This document shows, piece after piece, positions 30,390 to 41,900 of a DNA stretch of 48,369 nt. The notes under the pieces were generated by a model. The model saw only the letters and a list, made by a program, of their open reading frames with translations, searched no databases and was not told the origin of the DNA. Position 1 is the stretch's first letter. Each line of letters begins with the position of its first letter. The translations under genes were made by a program, and so were the position numbers. The stretch comes from a virus. The DNA lies in IMG/VR virus record IMGVR_UViG_3300020185_000072, positions 1-48,369 of that record, one strand, 5' to 3'.

Positions 30390-31730
30390 ATGGAACGTAA
30401 GCGTATTAAAAAGTACAGAACAGGCGGATTTACACCTAATACAGGTTTTGCTGCAACTAATGTAGGTCAAGGTATAGGCGCGTTTGGCGGTATGGCTGGT
30501 GGTCTTATTGAGACCGCTGACATGAAGGACGGCTACATGTCAACTGGTGGTGCCCTTGGTTCTGGCGCTCTTAAGGGTGCTAGCATGGGGGCTTCGTTTG
30601 GGCCTCTGGGAATGCTGGTTGGCGCTGGTATTGGCGCAGTTGGCGGGTTGATGAAGAAGCAGGAAATTAATGACGCTGAGGACGCTAGGCAGAAAGCTAT
30701 TCGTGATGAAGAGCGTCTACGTGCAAACATGGAAAACCAGATGAAGCACCAGCAGATGAATGCTGTGCTTGACCAATACCCTATTAAAGGCAACATCACT
30801 CCTCGTTTTTCTAACGGTGGTAATACAGGAGGCCCGGGCACTCCACCTAACGGACGTCGTTGGAATCTTGCAGATTTGTTCCGTGCTGCCCCCGGCTCTC
30901 AAAAGCTTATCTTTGATGAGGATGTACAGCAGGGGTATGCTAAACTGTCAGACGAGGAGATTCAAAAGCTTATCGGTACCGCTGTCCCTATGATTAGTGA
31001 CATCCGTTCAGCTGACTCCCTTAGTGATAAGCTTAACGTGGCCCGTAATGCTGACCTCTCGTGGGTTAAGCCGCTTCGTGAAAAAGCTGGCCTAACTAAA
31101 AATCAAATTATTGATAAGGCTGCAGAGGCTGGTATGCTGAAGAAGTGGGCTAGGATGCCTGTAAAAGCTGCGGCTGCTTTTATGGACTTTGAACTGGGTG
31201 GACCTACTGGCGGGCCTTTTAACGTTAACCGCATGATGGTTCCTACATACCCAGAAGGTGCGGGAGCTGATGCTATGCCTAGTTTTAACTTCTATGCAGA
31301 CGGTGCCCCTGTAACAGCACAACAATACGCAACGTCTCTTCCACAAGGGCAAAACATTAATGACCATTCCCAGTACTGGATGCAGCAGCTTAAACCAAAG
31401 TTTGACCCTGCTACAGGTACGTGGAGTAACACGGGTCAGGGTGCCATGGCTAAAAGTGCTTACGGAGCTTTACAGCAACATGCAATGGGCGGCGCAACTG
31501 TGGGTCCCGGATATGAGGTAGAGGGCGGAGAGATGATGCAAACTAATGGTGAGACTCCTGCGACTTATGGTCAAGGTGGAATGTCTAAGGTTGCATCTCG
31601 TGAATTTGAAGTGCAAGGCCCTAAGCACAGCAATGGCGGTGTAAAGGCTAATGATAATAACGGTGCTCGAGTATATAGCGATAAGCTATCGGTTGACCCC
31701 GCACTCATGAGCAAATTGATGAAGCTATAA
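30390..31730 (+). CDS. Internal virion (cargo-like) protein 1
   Basis: 446 residues. A basic start (MERKRIKKYRTGG) is followed by a long glycine/alanine-rich hydrophobic region (about 25-90, with GALKGASMGASFGPLGMLVGAGIGAVGGLM) that could enter a membrane. A short coiled coil comes next. The C-terminus carries VEGGEMMQ, FEVQGPKHSNGGVKANDNNGARVYSDKL, a motif recurring in phage internal proteins of Bacteroidota phages. By position, after the muzzle and before the polymerase gene, it is probably ejected into the host with the DNA. It overlaps 31730 by one base. Confidence 0.5.
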   Translation: MERKRIKKYRTGGFTPNTGFAATNVGQGIGAFGGMAGGLIETADMKDGYMSTGGALGSGALKGASMGASFGPLGMLVGAGIGAVGGLMKKQEINDAEDARQKAIRDEERLRANMENQMKHQQMNAVLDQYPIKGNITPRFSNGGNTGGPGTPPNGRRWNLADLFRAAPGSQKLIFDEDVQQGYAKLSDEEIQKLIGTAVPMISDIRSADSLSDKLNVARNADLSWVKPLREKAGLTKNQIIDKAAEAGMLKKWARMPVKAAAAFMDFELGGPTGGPFNVNRMMVPTYPEGAGADAMPSFNFYADGAPVTAQQYATSLPQGQNINDHSQYWMQQLKPKFDPATGTWSNTGQGAMAKSAYGALQQHAMGGATVGPGYEVEGGEMMQTNGETPATYGQGGMSKVASREFEVQGPKHSNGGVKANDNNGARVYSDKLSVDPALMSKLMKL

Positions 31731-33862
31731 TGGGTAAGAAAACTTACGCGGCTGTAATGAAGCAGCTATCTAACAAGAAGTCCACCTACGAAAAAGGTAT
31801 TAAGGAAGCTCAGCGCGTTGGTAACCCTAGTGGGGTACGTGACTATGAGCGTAGGCTTGCTAAGCTTAATGCCGGTATGGACGAGCTGTTCCAATCGCAA
31901 GAAACTTCTAAGCAGGATAAAACTGTTAAGAAGATGATGCGTGAAGGAGGGATGACTAAGGACCAAGCTATGTACGCTCTTGGCGGACGTTACTCTAGTA
32001 ACATGCCCCAACAGGTTTCATTTGCCGACGGTGGTCTTACTCAGCCTAAGTATGTCGAGTACAAGTTCCTTAAGAGTATGCTCCCACAGCAGCTTACCGC
32101 GGAACAACGCGCAAAGCTTTCGCAACTTGAGACTTACGTAGCACAAGCTACACAGGCTGGTTGGAATCCTAGTGATGGGTTTAACGAAGACGGAAGTATG
32201 GTCGGTGGTACAGTGCTGCCTATTGCAGAGGTTGCAGAAGGACGTACTCCCAGCGAGATGCTTGCAACTTCATCTAATACTCCTGCTCCTGTCGAAGACA
32301 CTGCCCCTGCCTACCAAGGGCCAACGGCCTCAATTGACCCACGTATGGGTTCGGCTAACGGGTCGCGTAATCTTACCGACGAGAGTAACAGCACCGACGG
32401 TGGTTATAACAAGTCGTACGGTGCATTCTCTGGAGGCCCTAGCCGTCTTCCTGCTGACGATATAAGCTCACAGAAAGCTAACACTGTGATTGACTCGGAG
32501 GGTAATATGTTCTTGGAGCCTGTAGCCGGAGGTCGTCATATCGTTATGACTAAGGAGTTGCTGGAATTCAAACGCCGTGACCCCAAAGAGTTTGCTAACT
32601 TTAAGCTTGACCCTGACCGCCTTGCTACCTACGAGAATGCTAAGGGTAGCCTTTTCTTTGATAAAGAGAACTACACAAAGGGCACGTTTGACGAGAGCGG
32701 TATGCTCAGAGGCAAGGGTGAGGATTCTCCTTACGCTAATGTAGGTGCTCGTATTGATGCACAGAATAATATTGGAGCAAGTACTCCCGGGGCTGCTAAG
32801 TACGCTCCTCGTGATGCGAGTGAGTTTAACATGGACTTTGGGGCTGAGGCTTTTACGACTGGAGCTATCCCGCCGTCTGCTGCTACCAATGACCCCGCCG
32901 CCACTATAGGTGCTGGACTTGTTGGTCCGACTGCGCCGACTACCCCGACCACTACAGCAGGTACTACTGCTGTTGCTGGTACTGCTGGGCTTAATGCTGA
33001 ACAAGCTCGTCGTCAAGCTGAGGCTTTTAACCTTGGCATGAGAGGTGCTAGTGGCATGACTGGTGATGGCACTGGCTATGGTACTGGGATTCAACTTCCC
33101 GGACTTAATACGTCTGCAGGCGCAGGACCCCTTCCCGGTGTTTTTGGGATTGCTGAACAAATGGGGGCGTTCGCACCTACTGCAACAGAGGAAAGCCTTG
33201 ATGTAAACTTAAAGTCTGGGGAAGAGGTTGTCACTGGCGGAGGAGTGGATAGCACTAGTAGTACTTCTAGAGGTACTGGCGGGAGCCCATACCTTGGCAT
33301 GGCTGCCGGTGCAGCTGCGCAGCTTCTTCCATATGTAGCCAACCTTCGTGATATTAATAAGCTTGAAGGCCCGATTGATGCTCCTATGCTTCGTGCTCAG
33401 ACTATCAATACAGACTTGCAAGTTGGTAACCAGCTTGCTGCTGCTCGTAACGCAGCTGCCCGTAGCATGGCTAGTATTGATGCTAACGTTTCTAATCCAG
33501 CTGTTGCAGCTGCAATGAAGCGAGCCAATCAGCGGGTTGCTGCTGGACAGGAGATGCAGATTCTTTCTAACGAAGCTTCTCAAGAAATGCAGTTGCGTAA
33601 CCAAAACATTAACCAGCTTACTAATGTTCTTAATCAAAACGCTGGTATTCAAGCTGCCAACGAGCAGCGTCGTATTGATTTTGGAAATGAAAGATTGGGA
33701 GCTAGAGCGCAAGTTAGGCAAAACATGGCAGGTGTTCTTGGTGGGGCTTTCCAAGACTTCCAGAACAGAGCAGCAGACCTTCGCAGATTTGAACTGCTAA
33801 GCAAGCTAGATGAGTACGGCGTTATTGGCCGAAACAACATTGATGATATTATTGGAAAATGA
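31730..33862 (+). CDS. Internal virion (cargo-like) protein 2
   Basis: 710 residues. The N-terminal 60 residues are a basic coiled coil. FADGGLTQPKYVEYKFLKSMLP follows, a glycine motif (DGG) like that in cargo protein 1. The middle (about 180-480) is low-complexity, rich in Pro, Thr, Ala and Gly, with PTAPTTPTTTAGTTAVAGT, and is probably disordered. The C-terminal 180 residues are a long alpha-helical region with many Gln and Asn (AARNAAARSMASIDANVSNPAVAAAMKRANQRVAAGQEMQ). Disordered plus helical content suits a protein that unfolds to pass through the tail. It overlaps the next gene by four bases. Confidence 0.5.
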   Translation: MGKKTYAAVMKQLSNKKSTYEKGIKEAQRVGNPSGVRDYERRLAKLNAGMDELFQSQETSKQDKTVKKMMREGGMTKDQAMYALGGRYSSNMPQQVSFADGGLTQPKYVEYKFLKSMLPQQLTAEQRAKLSQLETYVAQATQAGWNPSDGFNEDGSMVGGTVLPIAEVAEGRTPSEMLATSSNTPAPVEDTAPAYQGPTASIDPRMGSANGSRNLTDESNSTDGGYNKSYGAFSGGPSRLPADDISSQKANTVIDSEGNMFLEPVAGGRHIVMTKELLEFKRRDPKEFANFKLDPDRLATYENAKGSLFFDKENYTKGTFDESGMLRGKGEDSPYANVGARIDAQNNIGASTPGAAKYAPRDASEFNMDFGAEAFTTGAIPPSAATNDPAATIGAGLVGPTAPTTPTTTAGTTAVAGTAGLNAEQARRQAEAFNLGMRGASGMTGDGTGYGTGIQLPGLNTSAGAGPLPGVFGIAEQMGAFAPTATEESLDVNLKSGEEVVTGGGVDSTSSTSRGTGGSPYLGMAAGAAAQLLPYVANLRDINKLEGPIDAPMLRAQTINTDLQVGNQLAAARNAAARSMASIDANVSNPAVAAAMKRANQRVAAGQEMQILSNEASQEMQLRNQNINQLTNVLNQNAGIQAANEQRRIDFGNERLGARAQVRQNMAGVLGGAFQDFQNRAADLRRFELLSKLDEYGVIGRNNIDDIIGK

Positions 33863-35853
33863 GCGTTTTTGATAAGTTTACAAGGGCTAACCCGTACGTA
33901 CGTACATATGCTGGCGCACCTATACAGGAGGCTATGCAGGTTGTGCAAGGTTTAAACCAACGCGCTGCTACTAATATTGCAGCTATGGATAAAGTCGGCG
34001 CGTACGTGTCTGCTATTCCAGCTTTTGGCGATGCTGATAAAGCGTATAAGCAGCAGTACCAACAAAAGATTAAGCAACAACTAGATGAGATTCAAGAATC
34101 TCCTGAGCACGCAGGTATGAAAGTACGTCGGGCTGCTCAAGAGTTTGCGGCAGACCCAGCAGTTGCTGCTATTTCTTCTAATGCTGCGAGGTACAAAGCC
34201 TTTAATGATAAGTACCAAGAAGACCCTGCCAAGTATGGAGACATTCCTGCATGGCAGCTTAAAAAGTCTATGGATGCATATGAAGCTGCTGGCGGTGCTG
34301 CCAAAGGCGCAACGTTTAATACACCTCCTCTTTATGAGCAGGTTGACATTAATAAGTGGATGCGTGAAAACGGCAAAGAAATTGCCGCTAGTCAAAACGG
34401 TTGGGCCTATGAAAAAGGACAGTTTATCCACGAGGGCACTAAAGAAGTAGTTGACCCTAACCGTGTGCGTGCTGTATTGAAGAATGCTGCTGCTAGTGAC
34501 AAAGGAGTGTCCCGTCAACTTGCTCTAGAAATGGAGATGTCTAACGATGTTAACGGAACAAGCTACGACTTTAACAGCTTCCTTGACCAGCGGGTTGACG
34601 TGTACGGGGAAATGTTTGGCTACCAAAAAGAAACCAATAAGATGAAAGGCGCAGGCAAGAATAGCTCTGGCTTCTCTATTGGTGGTAACATGAACGCGTT
34701 TGCTAGCTCGGGTGACGACGTAAAACTTAGTGTTGGCGTAGGCGATTACAAAGACGGTACTTCTTATATTGGTAAGATGCGCGAGCTTCTGGCTAGCGGT
34801 GACCCGTATAGTATTCAGATGGCTACTCAAATGCAAGAGTCGTTTGACCGTGGCATGGATGTTTTGGTCTCTAAAGGCACTATCAACCCCGAGGTTGCTA
34901 AGCTCTTAAAAGAGCAAGGGACTGATGCTATGCCTACTTTTACAACTCAGACACTAGAAGCTTCTGGCACCTATATACCGGGAAGTGGTATGGGACAAAG
35001 TTCATCTACTCAACGCGTAATGCAAATTTCTGAACCTATGCGTGAGCTTGGTAAGAGCCTTGGCTGGAGTGATGAAAAGATGCTGGAAGAATCTCAAGCT
35101 CTTAACAGCGCATTGCAAGGTACTTATTGGGAAACTGACATGACCGATGTTATGGACGCTGCTAATACTGTTACTATTGACACCGAGATGGTAGACGTAA
35201 TTGGTGTTCTAGAACTTAACGGACGCAATGAAGCAGCTGCTAACCGAGTTGCCCGCAGTACATTGTCTACTATTGACGTTGCACAAGTACTGACGGAGCA
35301 AGGAGAGTTAGAAGATGTTGATGGCGTAGATTTCCGTGAAGATTACGACTACGCTAACGCGGAGATTCAGCAGACGGATGTTAATGGCTCTGGTCTTACT
35401 ACCTTCCGTATAAAAAACACTGAGTCAGGTGAGATGGAAATTGTTAAAATGCGCATCAACCCCGAGGATAATAATATTCTATCTAACGTTGCACAGGCTT
35501 ATGCTGTCCAAGCTTCTAACGAGAACCTTACTCCTAACCAACGGGTTGAGTTTGCACGTAAGGGCATGAACGTTATGCATCCTCAATTTGTAGCGGCTGC
35601 TGAAATGGCGGCTACTTCTGAGAACTTGGGTAAGCCAGTTAGCTTAAACTTTGGTACTATGATGCCATTGGTTGCTAACAAGTTTGGTAATATTACTATC
35701 GAATTTAACAACGATGGTGAGTGGGAAGCAAAGGACGGAAATGGTACAAATCTCTTTGCAGATACACCAAAATATCGTACCTTAATGGAAGAAGCAGGAA
35801 CCTCTCAGCAGGCCGCTACTTACATTATGAACTACGTAAAGGCCAATCTATAA
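33859..35853 (+). CDS. Internal virion (cargo-like) protein 3
   Basis: 664 residues. The N-terminal part is helical: YAGAPIQEAMQVVQGLNQRAATNIAAMDKVGAYVSAIP, then KAYKQQYQQKIKQQLDEIQESPEHAGMKVRRAAQEFAADPAV. Such a start, describing a small helical bundle with regular Gln and Ala, is common in crAss-like cargo proteins. The rest is mixed, with an acidic stretch around EQGELEDVDGVDFREDYDYANAEIQ. It has no membrane segment and no cysteine. It is the last gene before the giant polymerase gene, separated by 47 bases without a clear terminator. Confidence 0.5.
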   Translation: MSVFDKFTRANPYVRTYAGAPIQEAMQVVQGLNQRAATNIAAMDKVGAYVSAIPAFGDADKAYKQQYQQKIKQQLDEIQESPEHAGMKVRRAAQEFAADPAVAAISSNAARYKAFNDKYQEDPAKYGDIPAWQLKKSMDAYEAAGGAAKGATFNTPPLYEQVDINKWMRENGKEIAASQNGWAYEKGQFIHEGTKEVVDPNRVRAVLKNAAASDKGVSRQLALEMEMSNDVNGTSYDFNSFLDQRVDVYGEMFGYQKETNKMKGAGKNSSGFSIGGNMNAFASSGDDVKLSVGVGDYKDGTSYIGKMRELLASGDPYSIQMATQMQESFDRGMDVLVSKGTINPEVAKLLKEQGTDAMPTFTTQTLEASGTYIPGSGMGQSSSTQRVMQISEPMRELGKSLGWSDEKMLEESQALNSALQGTYWETDMTDVMDAANTVTIDTEMVDVIGVLELNGRNEAAANRVARSTLSTIDVAQVLTEQGELEDVDGVDFREDYDYANAEIQQTDVNGSGLTTFRIKNTESGEMEIVKMRINPEDNNILSNVAQAYAVQASNENLTPNQRVEFARKGMNVMHPQFVAAAEMAATSENLGKPVSLNFGTMMPLVANKFGNITIEFNNDGEWEAKDGNGTNLFADTPKYRTLMEEAGTSQQAATYIMNYVKANL

Positions 35854-35900
35854 GGCTGGTCTTAAGTTACTGATACCTAGAATTTTACAACATACAAAAC

Positions 35901-38900
35901 ATGGCTGAAGAAAATCTCCCGCCGGACATGGCTGCTACCCCAGCCCCAGAGTCATATGACTCATCTATATCGAATACCCCTACCCCTGAGCCCACAGATG
36001 CCCCGGACGTCCCGGAGCCTGTGGATTTTGAGGGTTTTTATGGTTACAGCACTTCGCCTAAAATGGATGCTTCCCAGACGGGTACATCTCTTGGCCAGCT
36101 GCCTGAGTACTTAAACAACCCGCTTGACAGTAACGCGTATTACAACGCAGCTGTTGCTCAGTCTCCGTGGGAGGCTTTGGGTAACGGCCTGTACCGTGGT
36201 GTGTTTGGTGAGATTATAGGTGGTACGATTGCTGGGTTTGGCGCCTTAGGTAACAGAAGTTTGTGGGAGGGTGACTACAGCGAGCGTAACTTGTTGGAGC
36301 GCATGGGTAATGCGATGATGGAAGGGGCCAACGAGGACGCTGCTATTTACGAGCGGAATCCGGGGGCTGCATTTCAGTGGGGTGACGCTGCGTGGTGGGG
36401 TAAGAATCTGCCGTCGATGATGTCTACCATCAGCATGATGATTCCCGGTATGGCTGTCGGTAAAGGTGCAGGCCTCGTAGGAAAAGGATTGCGTATGGGT
36501 GCAGGAGCTGTCCAAAAAGCAGCAAAGGTTGGGGCTAAAGCTGAGAAAGTATTAGGGGTTGCTGGCGATTTATTTCAAGAAGGGTTGAAGACTGCCGGTG
36601 GTGCTGTGGCTATGCGTCACGCTGAGAATATGCGAGAAGCACACGGTGTATTTGAACAAGCCAAGTCTGAGTTCCTTAGTGACTTTAAGCCTGTTGGTGC
36701 TTACAAAGGTACAGAGGCTTGGAAACAGTTTCAAGAGCACATTGCTAAGGAAGAAGGCAAGGCCCGTAAACCTACTAAGGCTGAGCTCGCTGATTTCGTT
36801 GCCGCACAAGCAGCCAAGAAAACGTACGCTGTTAACAGCTACAACCTTGCGTTTGACATGATGCAGTTCCACGCTCTTGGTAAAATGATGAAGGGCACGC
36901 GTGGTGCATTTAAAGGAGCCGCAGCTGCTAGGGCAGCAGGTGCCACTAAAGGTGCAGTTCGCATGGCGCGTCTTGGTGACGTTGCTAAGTTTGTTGCTTT
37001 GGATATGGGCACGGAGGGCATCGAGGAGATGGTCAACTACGTCGGTACTGAGGAGGGCATGTACAAAATGCGCAACAGTCTTGGCTTGGAAGAATCTAGG
37101 CTTGAGGACCGTTTGAAAGAGTACACAGACGACGACCACTTCTGGGAGTCTGGTTTTCTTGGTGCTATCGGTGGTGCTGTGTTTACTGGTGTAGGCGGTG
37201 CAGTTAGCAAAGCCCGCAATAGCAAGGCACAGAACGAACTCATTGAGAAGGCGCAAGCCCGAGGCAAGAAGCTGACGAGTCTTGCTGCTGATGCTGACAA
37301 GGCAAGTGCTGGCGAGCTTACTCCACAAGAAGCAGGAGTTAAGCGACGTAAAGCTATGTACGATATTGGTCTTGAAGCTGCTGCTAGCGGACAAGCCGAC
37401 ATAGTGGACAGTCAGATTGCCAGCTATGAGCAAGCTCTCGTAAACGAAGGTATGTCTGCCGGCGAGGTAGCTGAGGCTAGTGCAGAGATGCGCGAGCAAT
37501 TGCAGTTGGCTGAGGAGGCTGTTAAAGAGGCAATGACTGCTACAAAGAGTAAAGACTTAACCAAAACTGAACGAGCGCTTCTTACTCAGCAGATTACAGA
37601 AAATCAGTTTGTTCAACAAGAGTTAAAGCGGCGTCGTGAAGAGCTAGCTCCCGAGCTTGCTAACATCAAGAATCGTGAGGAGCAAGTCCAACAGATTGAG
37701 CGTGAAGAGCTTGAGGCTGTGACTACTCTTCTTGATGCTATGGAAGAGTCTGAGGCTAAAATTCCAGACGAGCTAAAACGCCGGCAGGCTATCTTGCAGG
37801 AGCGCGTTGACAAGCAACCTAAAGAGGAGAACAACGTTGAGGAGCTAAAGCAGAAGCTGAAGGAGGCGAAGGAAGCTGAGCGTACTCGTGAGTCGCGTGA
37901 GACTTTTGCGGATGAGCAGGTTGCTAAAGAGCTATCTGCGCAACGGATTGCTGGTCTTGAGCAAGATATCGCTAGTGCTGAAGCGGGCAAGACCAAAAAG
38001 GAAAAGGTTGAGGTTAACAGCAACCTCGAGGAGTTCGTTAACAGCGAGATTGATACGGAGCTTTTGCAAGAGGCGCGCGCTGATTTGACTACGGACAAGG
38101 GGCTAGAAAAGCTTACTACACTTGCTAAGAAGGTTGACGATGTTATGGAGGTTCGCAATGACAAGGAGTTCCGTGAGCTCGTTGACAACATGCGTGACCA
38201 GAAAGAGCTGAAGCGTTTGCATAAAAAGGCAGAAACTGAAGCAAAGAAAGATTACATTGACAACCGCATTAAAACTCTTCAGATTCAAGAGGCTAATGAA
38301 AAAGCTGCCGACAGTCAGCAGCGCAGTAAGGATGTAGTAGTGCCGGGCCCAACACAAGAAATTGTGGACCAACTCTTAGCAAACAGTGACAACGTTTCGC
38401 TAAACTCTCTTACAGACGAATCTCGTTCTGAACTTACAGCCGAGCTTACAGCCCTTGAGACTGTAGCCTCTCCTACAGAGGAGCAGGTAAATCGTCGTGC
38501 TGAGATTGAAAAGACTCTTGAAGAAGAGAACAAGTACTACGTAGACTCTCGGACAGGTAAGAGGTACATGCGTACCACCACTTGGATTAAAGGTGATAAG
38601 GAGTCAGACCCCTTTAATGCGGACACCAGTATGTACTTCTACCCAAGTACTAACATTGGTAACTCTGTTGACGAGTACGTTCGTGACTTCTTTGACGGCA
38701 AGCTCCGCAAGCCAGAGGCATACCCACATCTCCCTGCTGATTTGCAGGAGCACTTAAAGCAACAGCTCGTTGAGTTGGAAGCAGAGTTTGTGGCCAATGG
38801 TGAGAAGGTGATTGCCAAAGACGTCGTTTTGTTTAACGACATGGACGTCAGTGACAAGAACGCGGACGGTGTTGCCGGTACTGTTGACTTGCTGACTGTA

Positions 38901-41900
38901 GACAAGGAGGGTAACTTCCGTATCTACGACATGAAGACTATCCGTGATGCTGCGGCCAAGAAGAAGGTTATCTCACTCGAAGGTGGCATGGCCATCTACG
39001 GCAAGGGAGACATAGCATACAAAAACAACCCTAGGTTAGAGGTGAAGCACCAGCAGCAGTTGTCTGCTTACCGCTTGATGCTTATGCACCAGTTCGGTGT
39101 TAAAGTCCCGATGCTTGGTATTATCCCCGTTGATGTTTCGTATGAGGTGAACAATAAGATGAGCCAAGAAGAGCGGAAGGCCATCGCAACCCGAAGGGCC
39201 AACTACCTTGGTTTGATTACTCACACTGCCTTGACGGATATAAACGGGCTGACTGAGCCTAAAGATGTCATTGACACTGACGATGTGCCAGATGAGCCAG
39301 CTAATCCTAAACAACATTTGATTGACCGCCACACTGGGTCTATCAGTAAGGAGAAAGCTAAGCACGCCGCAGCTCTTGAGTTGTTGCAAGAACTGCGCAA
39401 GTCTGAAAGTACGGAAACAGAATTGTACGACGCTTATAAGCAACAGATGCTTGACGCGGTTAACGAGATTGCTCGATTGAACAAGCTTATTACTCGTTAC
39501 GGCGGCTCTGCAGTTCCATTTACCGACCCGGGTCTTGACCCTATTACTGATACAGAAGGCGAGGCCGGCAAGGAAAAGGAAGAGGAAGAGGAAGAACCAA
39601 ATAATAGTTCTCCCAACATTGAGCTGTCTGCTAACGAAGTGTCTGTTCCTCTGTCCACTTTGGTAAGTTATTTTGCAACGCGCCTGACTACAATTAAAGA
39701 GCCCGGCCGTGAGCAGGGCCCATACTTGGTACACGCTCACGCTGGGCCAGTGCAAATGTCTGGCGACAATCTTGCAGCCTACCAAGCTTTGATGAGTGTG
39801 CTTGATGGTAGCAACACTGAAAACATTACGTTTGAAGTTGAACAAACTGGTAATGCTGGCCTACCTGTAACTGTGTTCTCTGGTCTTAAAGGAAAGAAGG
39901 GTCCTCTGACCTCGACCAACCGTAAAGACAGAAAAGGCAAAGTAGTTCCTGAGTATACTTACAATCCTACTGCCGCTGACGGACTGCAAGTTGTAATGAA
40001 GATTGGGGGTGTCACTATTGGTACCCTCCCTACTGCAGGTGAAGCATTTAGTAGTGCGCATCTTGCAGGGCAGGCATCTATGACTACTAACAAATTTGCT
40101 CAGAAAAGTTTTGCAGAAGGCAGTCGTGCTGGTCAGCCTGTTATTGCAGGTGAAAACAGCGCTATGATGATGCAGCAAGAGGCTGCACTTGAGAATGCAC
40201 TTAATATACACGCACTTCGTGAGGCGTTGCACGAAGCTAGTAAGCAGGGTGCAAGTGTTGTGTCAATTAAACTTCGCGCTGGCGCAACACAGAGTGGGCA
40301 AGTTGCACAAGGAGGACTTATTTACTCCACAGGCCAAGGCGCTATGGGCAGTGAGTTTCAAACGCTACGTAATAGCATCCTAACTCACGGGCTTGCTTTG
40401 CAGTTGCCATCTACATCTAAAGGTAAACAGCAGGTAGAAACCCAGAATGGTCTTATTGTTTCTGCGTATCAACAAAACGTTGAATATAATGGTAACGCTA
40501 GTTCTGATACAGTTCCTCCTTGGAACAGTGGTGCTTTGTATGTTCCTATTGAAAACAACGGAGAGGTACTGTGGGTTCGCGTGCCGGGACGTTCCCTCAG
40601 TCAGCTTCGTTCAAGCGATGAGATTATTAAAAACGTACAAGAGACTTTGGAAAGCGGCAATGAGCAGCTTATCAACGAGTTACAAAACGTGCTTGGTAGT
40701 CGCGCATTGCAGCAAGATAAAAATGGTGTGTGGCATATCTATGCTAATAACATTACTGGCCAACAAGTAGAGCCTATTAGTTCATTGCGCAACGGTTCTT
40801 GGACTACAGATTTAACAGGCATTGTGCCTAACATGATTTTTGACGTGGCTGTTGTTACGTCAGAAGAAACTTCGTCTGCATTTAAAGACCCAAGCCGTGC
40901 ACTTGGTATTGGTAAGATGGAGTGGGACAACCTTGCTACATTTGTTGCCGAAGAGGTTGGCATTGGCTACGAGCCGGTAGTTGACGAGAACGGCGATGTT
41001 ACGGGTTGGACTCATACACTTGCCCCTGTTTACCCCGGTAGAGATACTAAAGGTGGCAGCCAACAAACTCGTTTTGTAAACCAAAACACTGCTGACACAC
41101 AGCTAGTTATTGCAGTCGAGCCTGTCTCTGCTGAGGTAGCTGAAGAGCAGAAAAAGAAGAAGCTTTCTGGTAAGGAACTTGATAAGAAGCTTGACGACGC
41201 TCTTAAGCCTGCGCCTAAACCTGCTAGTAAATCTTCTAAGGAAGGAACAGTAGACCTTGATGCCCTTAACAAGCGGTTTGAATCACTAAGTAAATTTGTT
41301 GATGATAAGCTTGGAGATGACGATGCGCCTATTTGGTTTACTCAAGCAGCGGCAGAGTCTAGCAATAATGCTGAGAAGGCTACTAAAGCTGATATGGAAC
41401 AGGCTGAAGAATGGTGGGCACAGAATGTGCCAAACGTTCCGTTTAAGCGAGTGTCTGGGATTATCCGCCGTAATGGTACTACTGGTTACGGTATTTTTGA
41501 AAAGGGTGCCGTTCAGGTAAGTGACATTGCTGTAATAGGTACAGAGTTTCACGAAGCGTTCCACGCTGTGTTTCAGATGTTCTTGTCTGACGAGCGTCAA
41601 GCTAAAGTTCTTGCAGACGCTAGGCGTGTCTTTGGAGAAAAGAGTGCGGAGCTGCTAGAGGAGGACTTGGCAGAGTCTTTCCGTGAATACATGTTGACCA
41701 AGGGCTTGAGCATGAAAGACAAGAGCGTTGTACGCCGGTTCTTCTCTGAGCTTGCAGCTCTTATTGAAGCTCTTATTACTGAGGGGTTCTCTGGCTATCG
41801 CCGCATGCGCCTCTTCAATGAGATTAACAGTGGGGGCTTTACTAACAACGATGCTAAGGTAAGGGAATACGCTACGCGTAACCGTCTTATCATGGCTGAG

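Noticed and set aside
36570-37499. Long minus-strand open frames (up to 309 codons) opposite the giant gene, also 39036-39845 and 45507-46232
   Set aside because: They lie antisense to a well-supported coding frame with recognisable domains; their peptides are low-complexity Ser/Leu/Cys-rich shadows.
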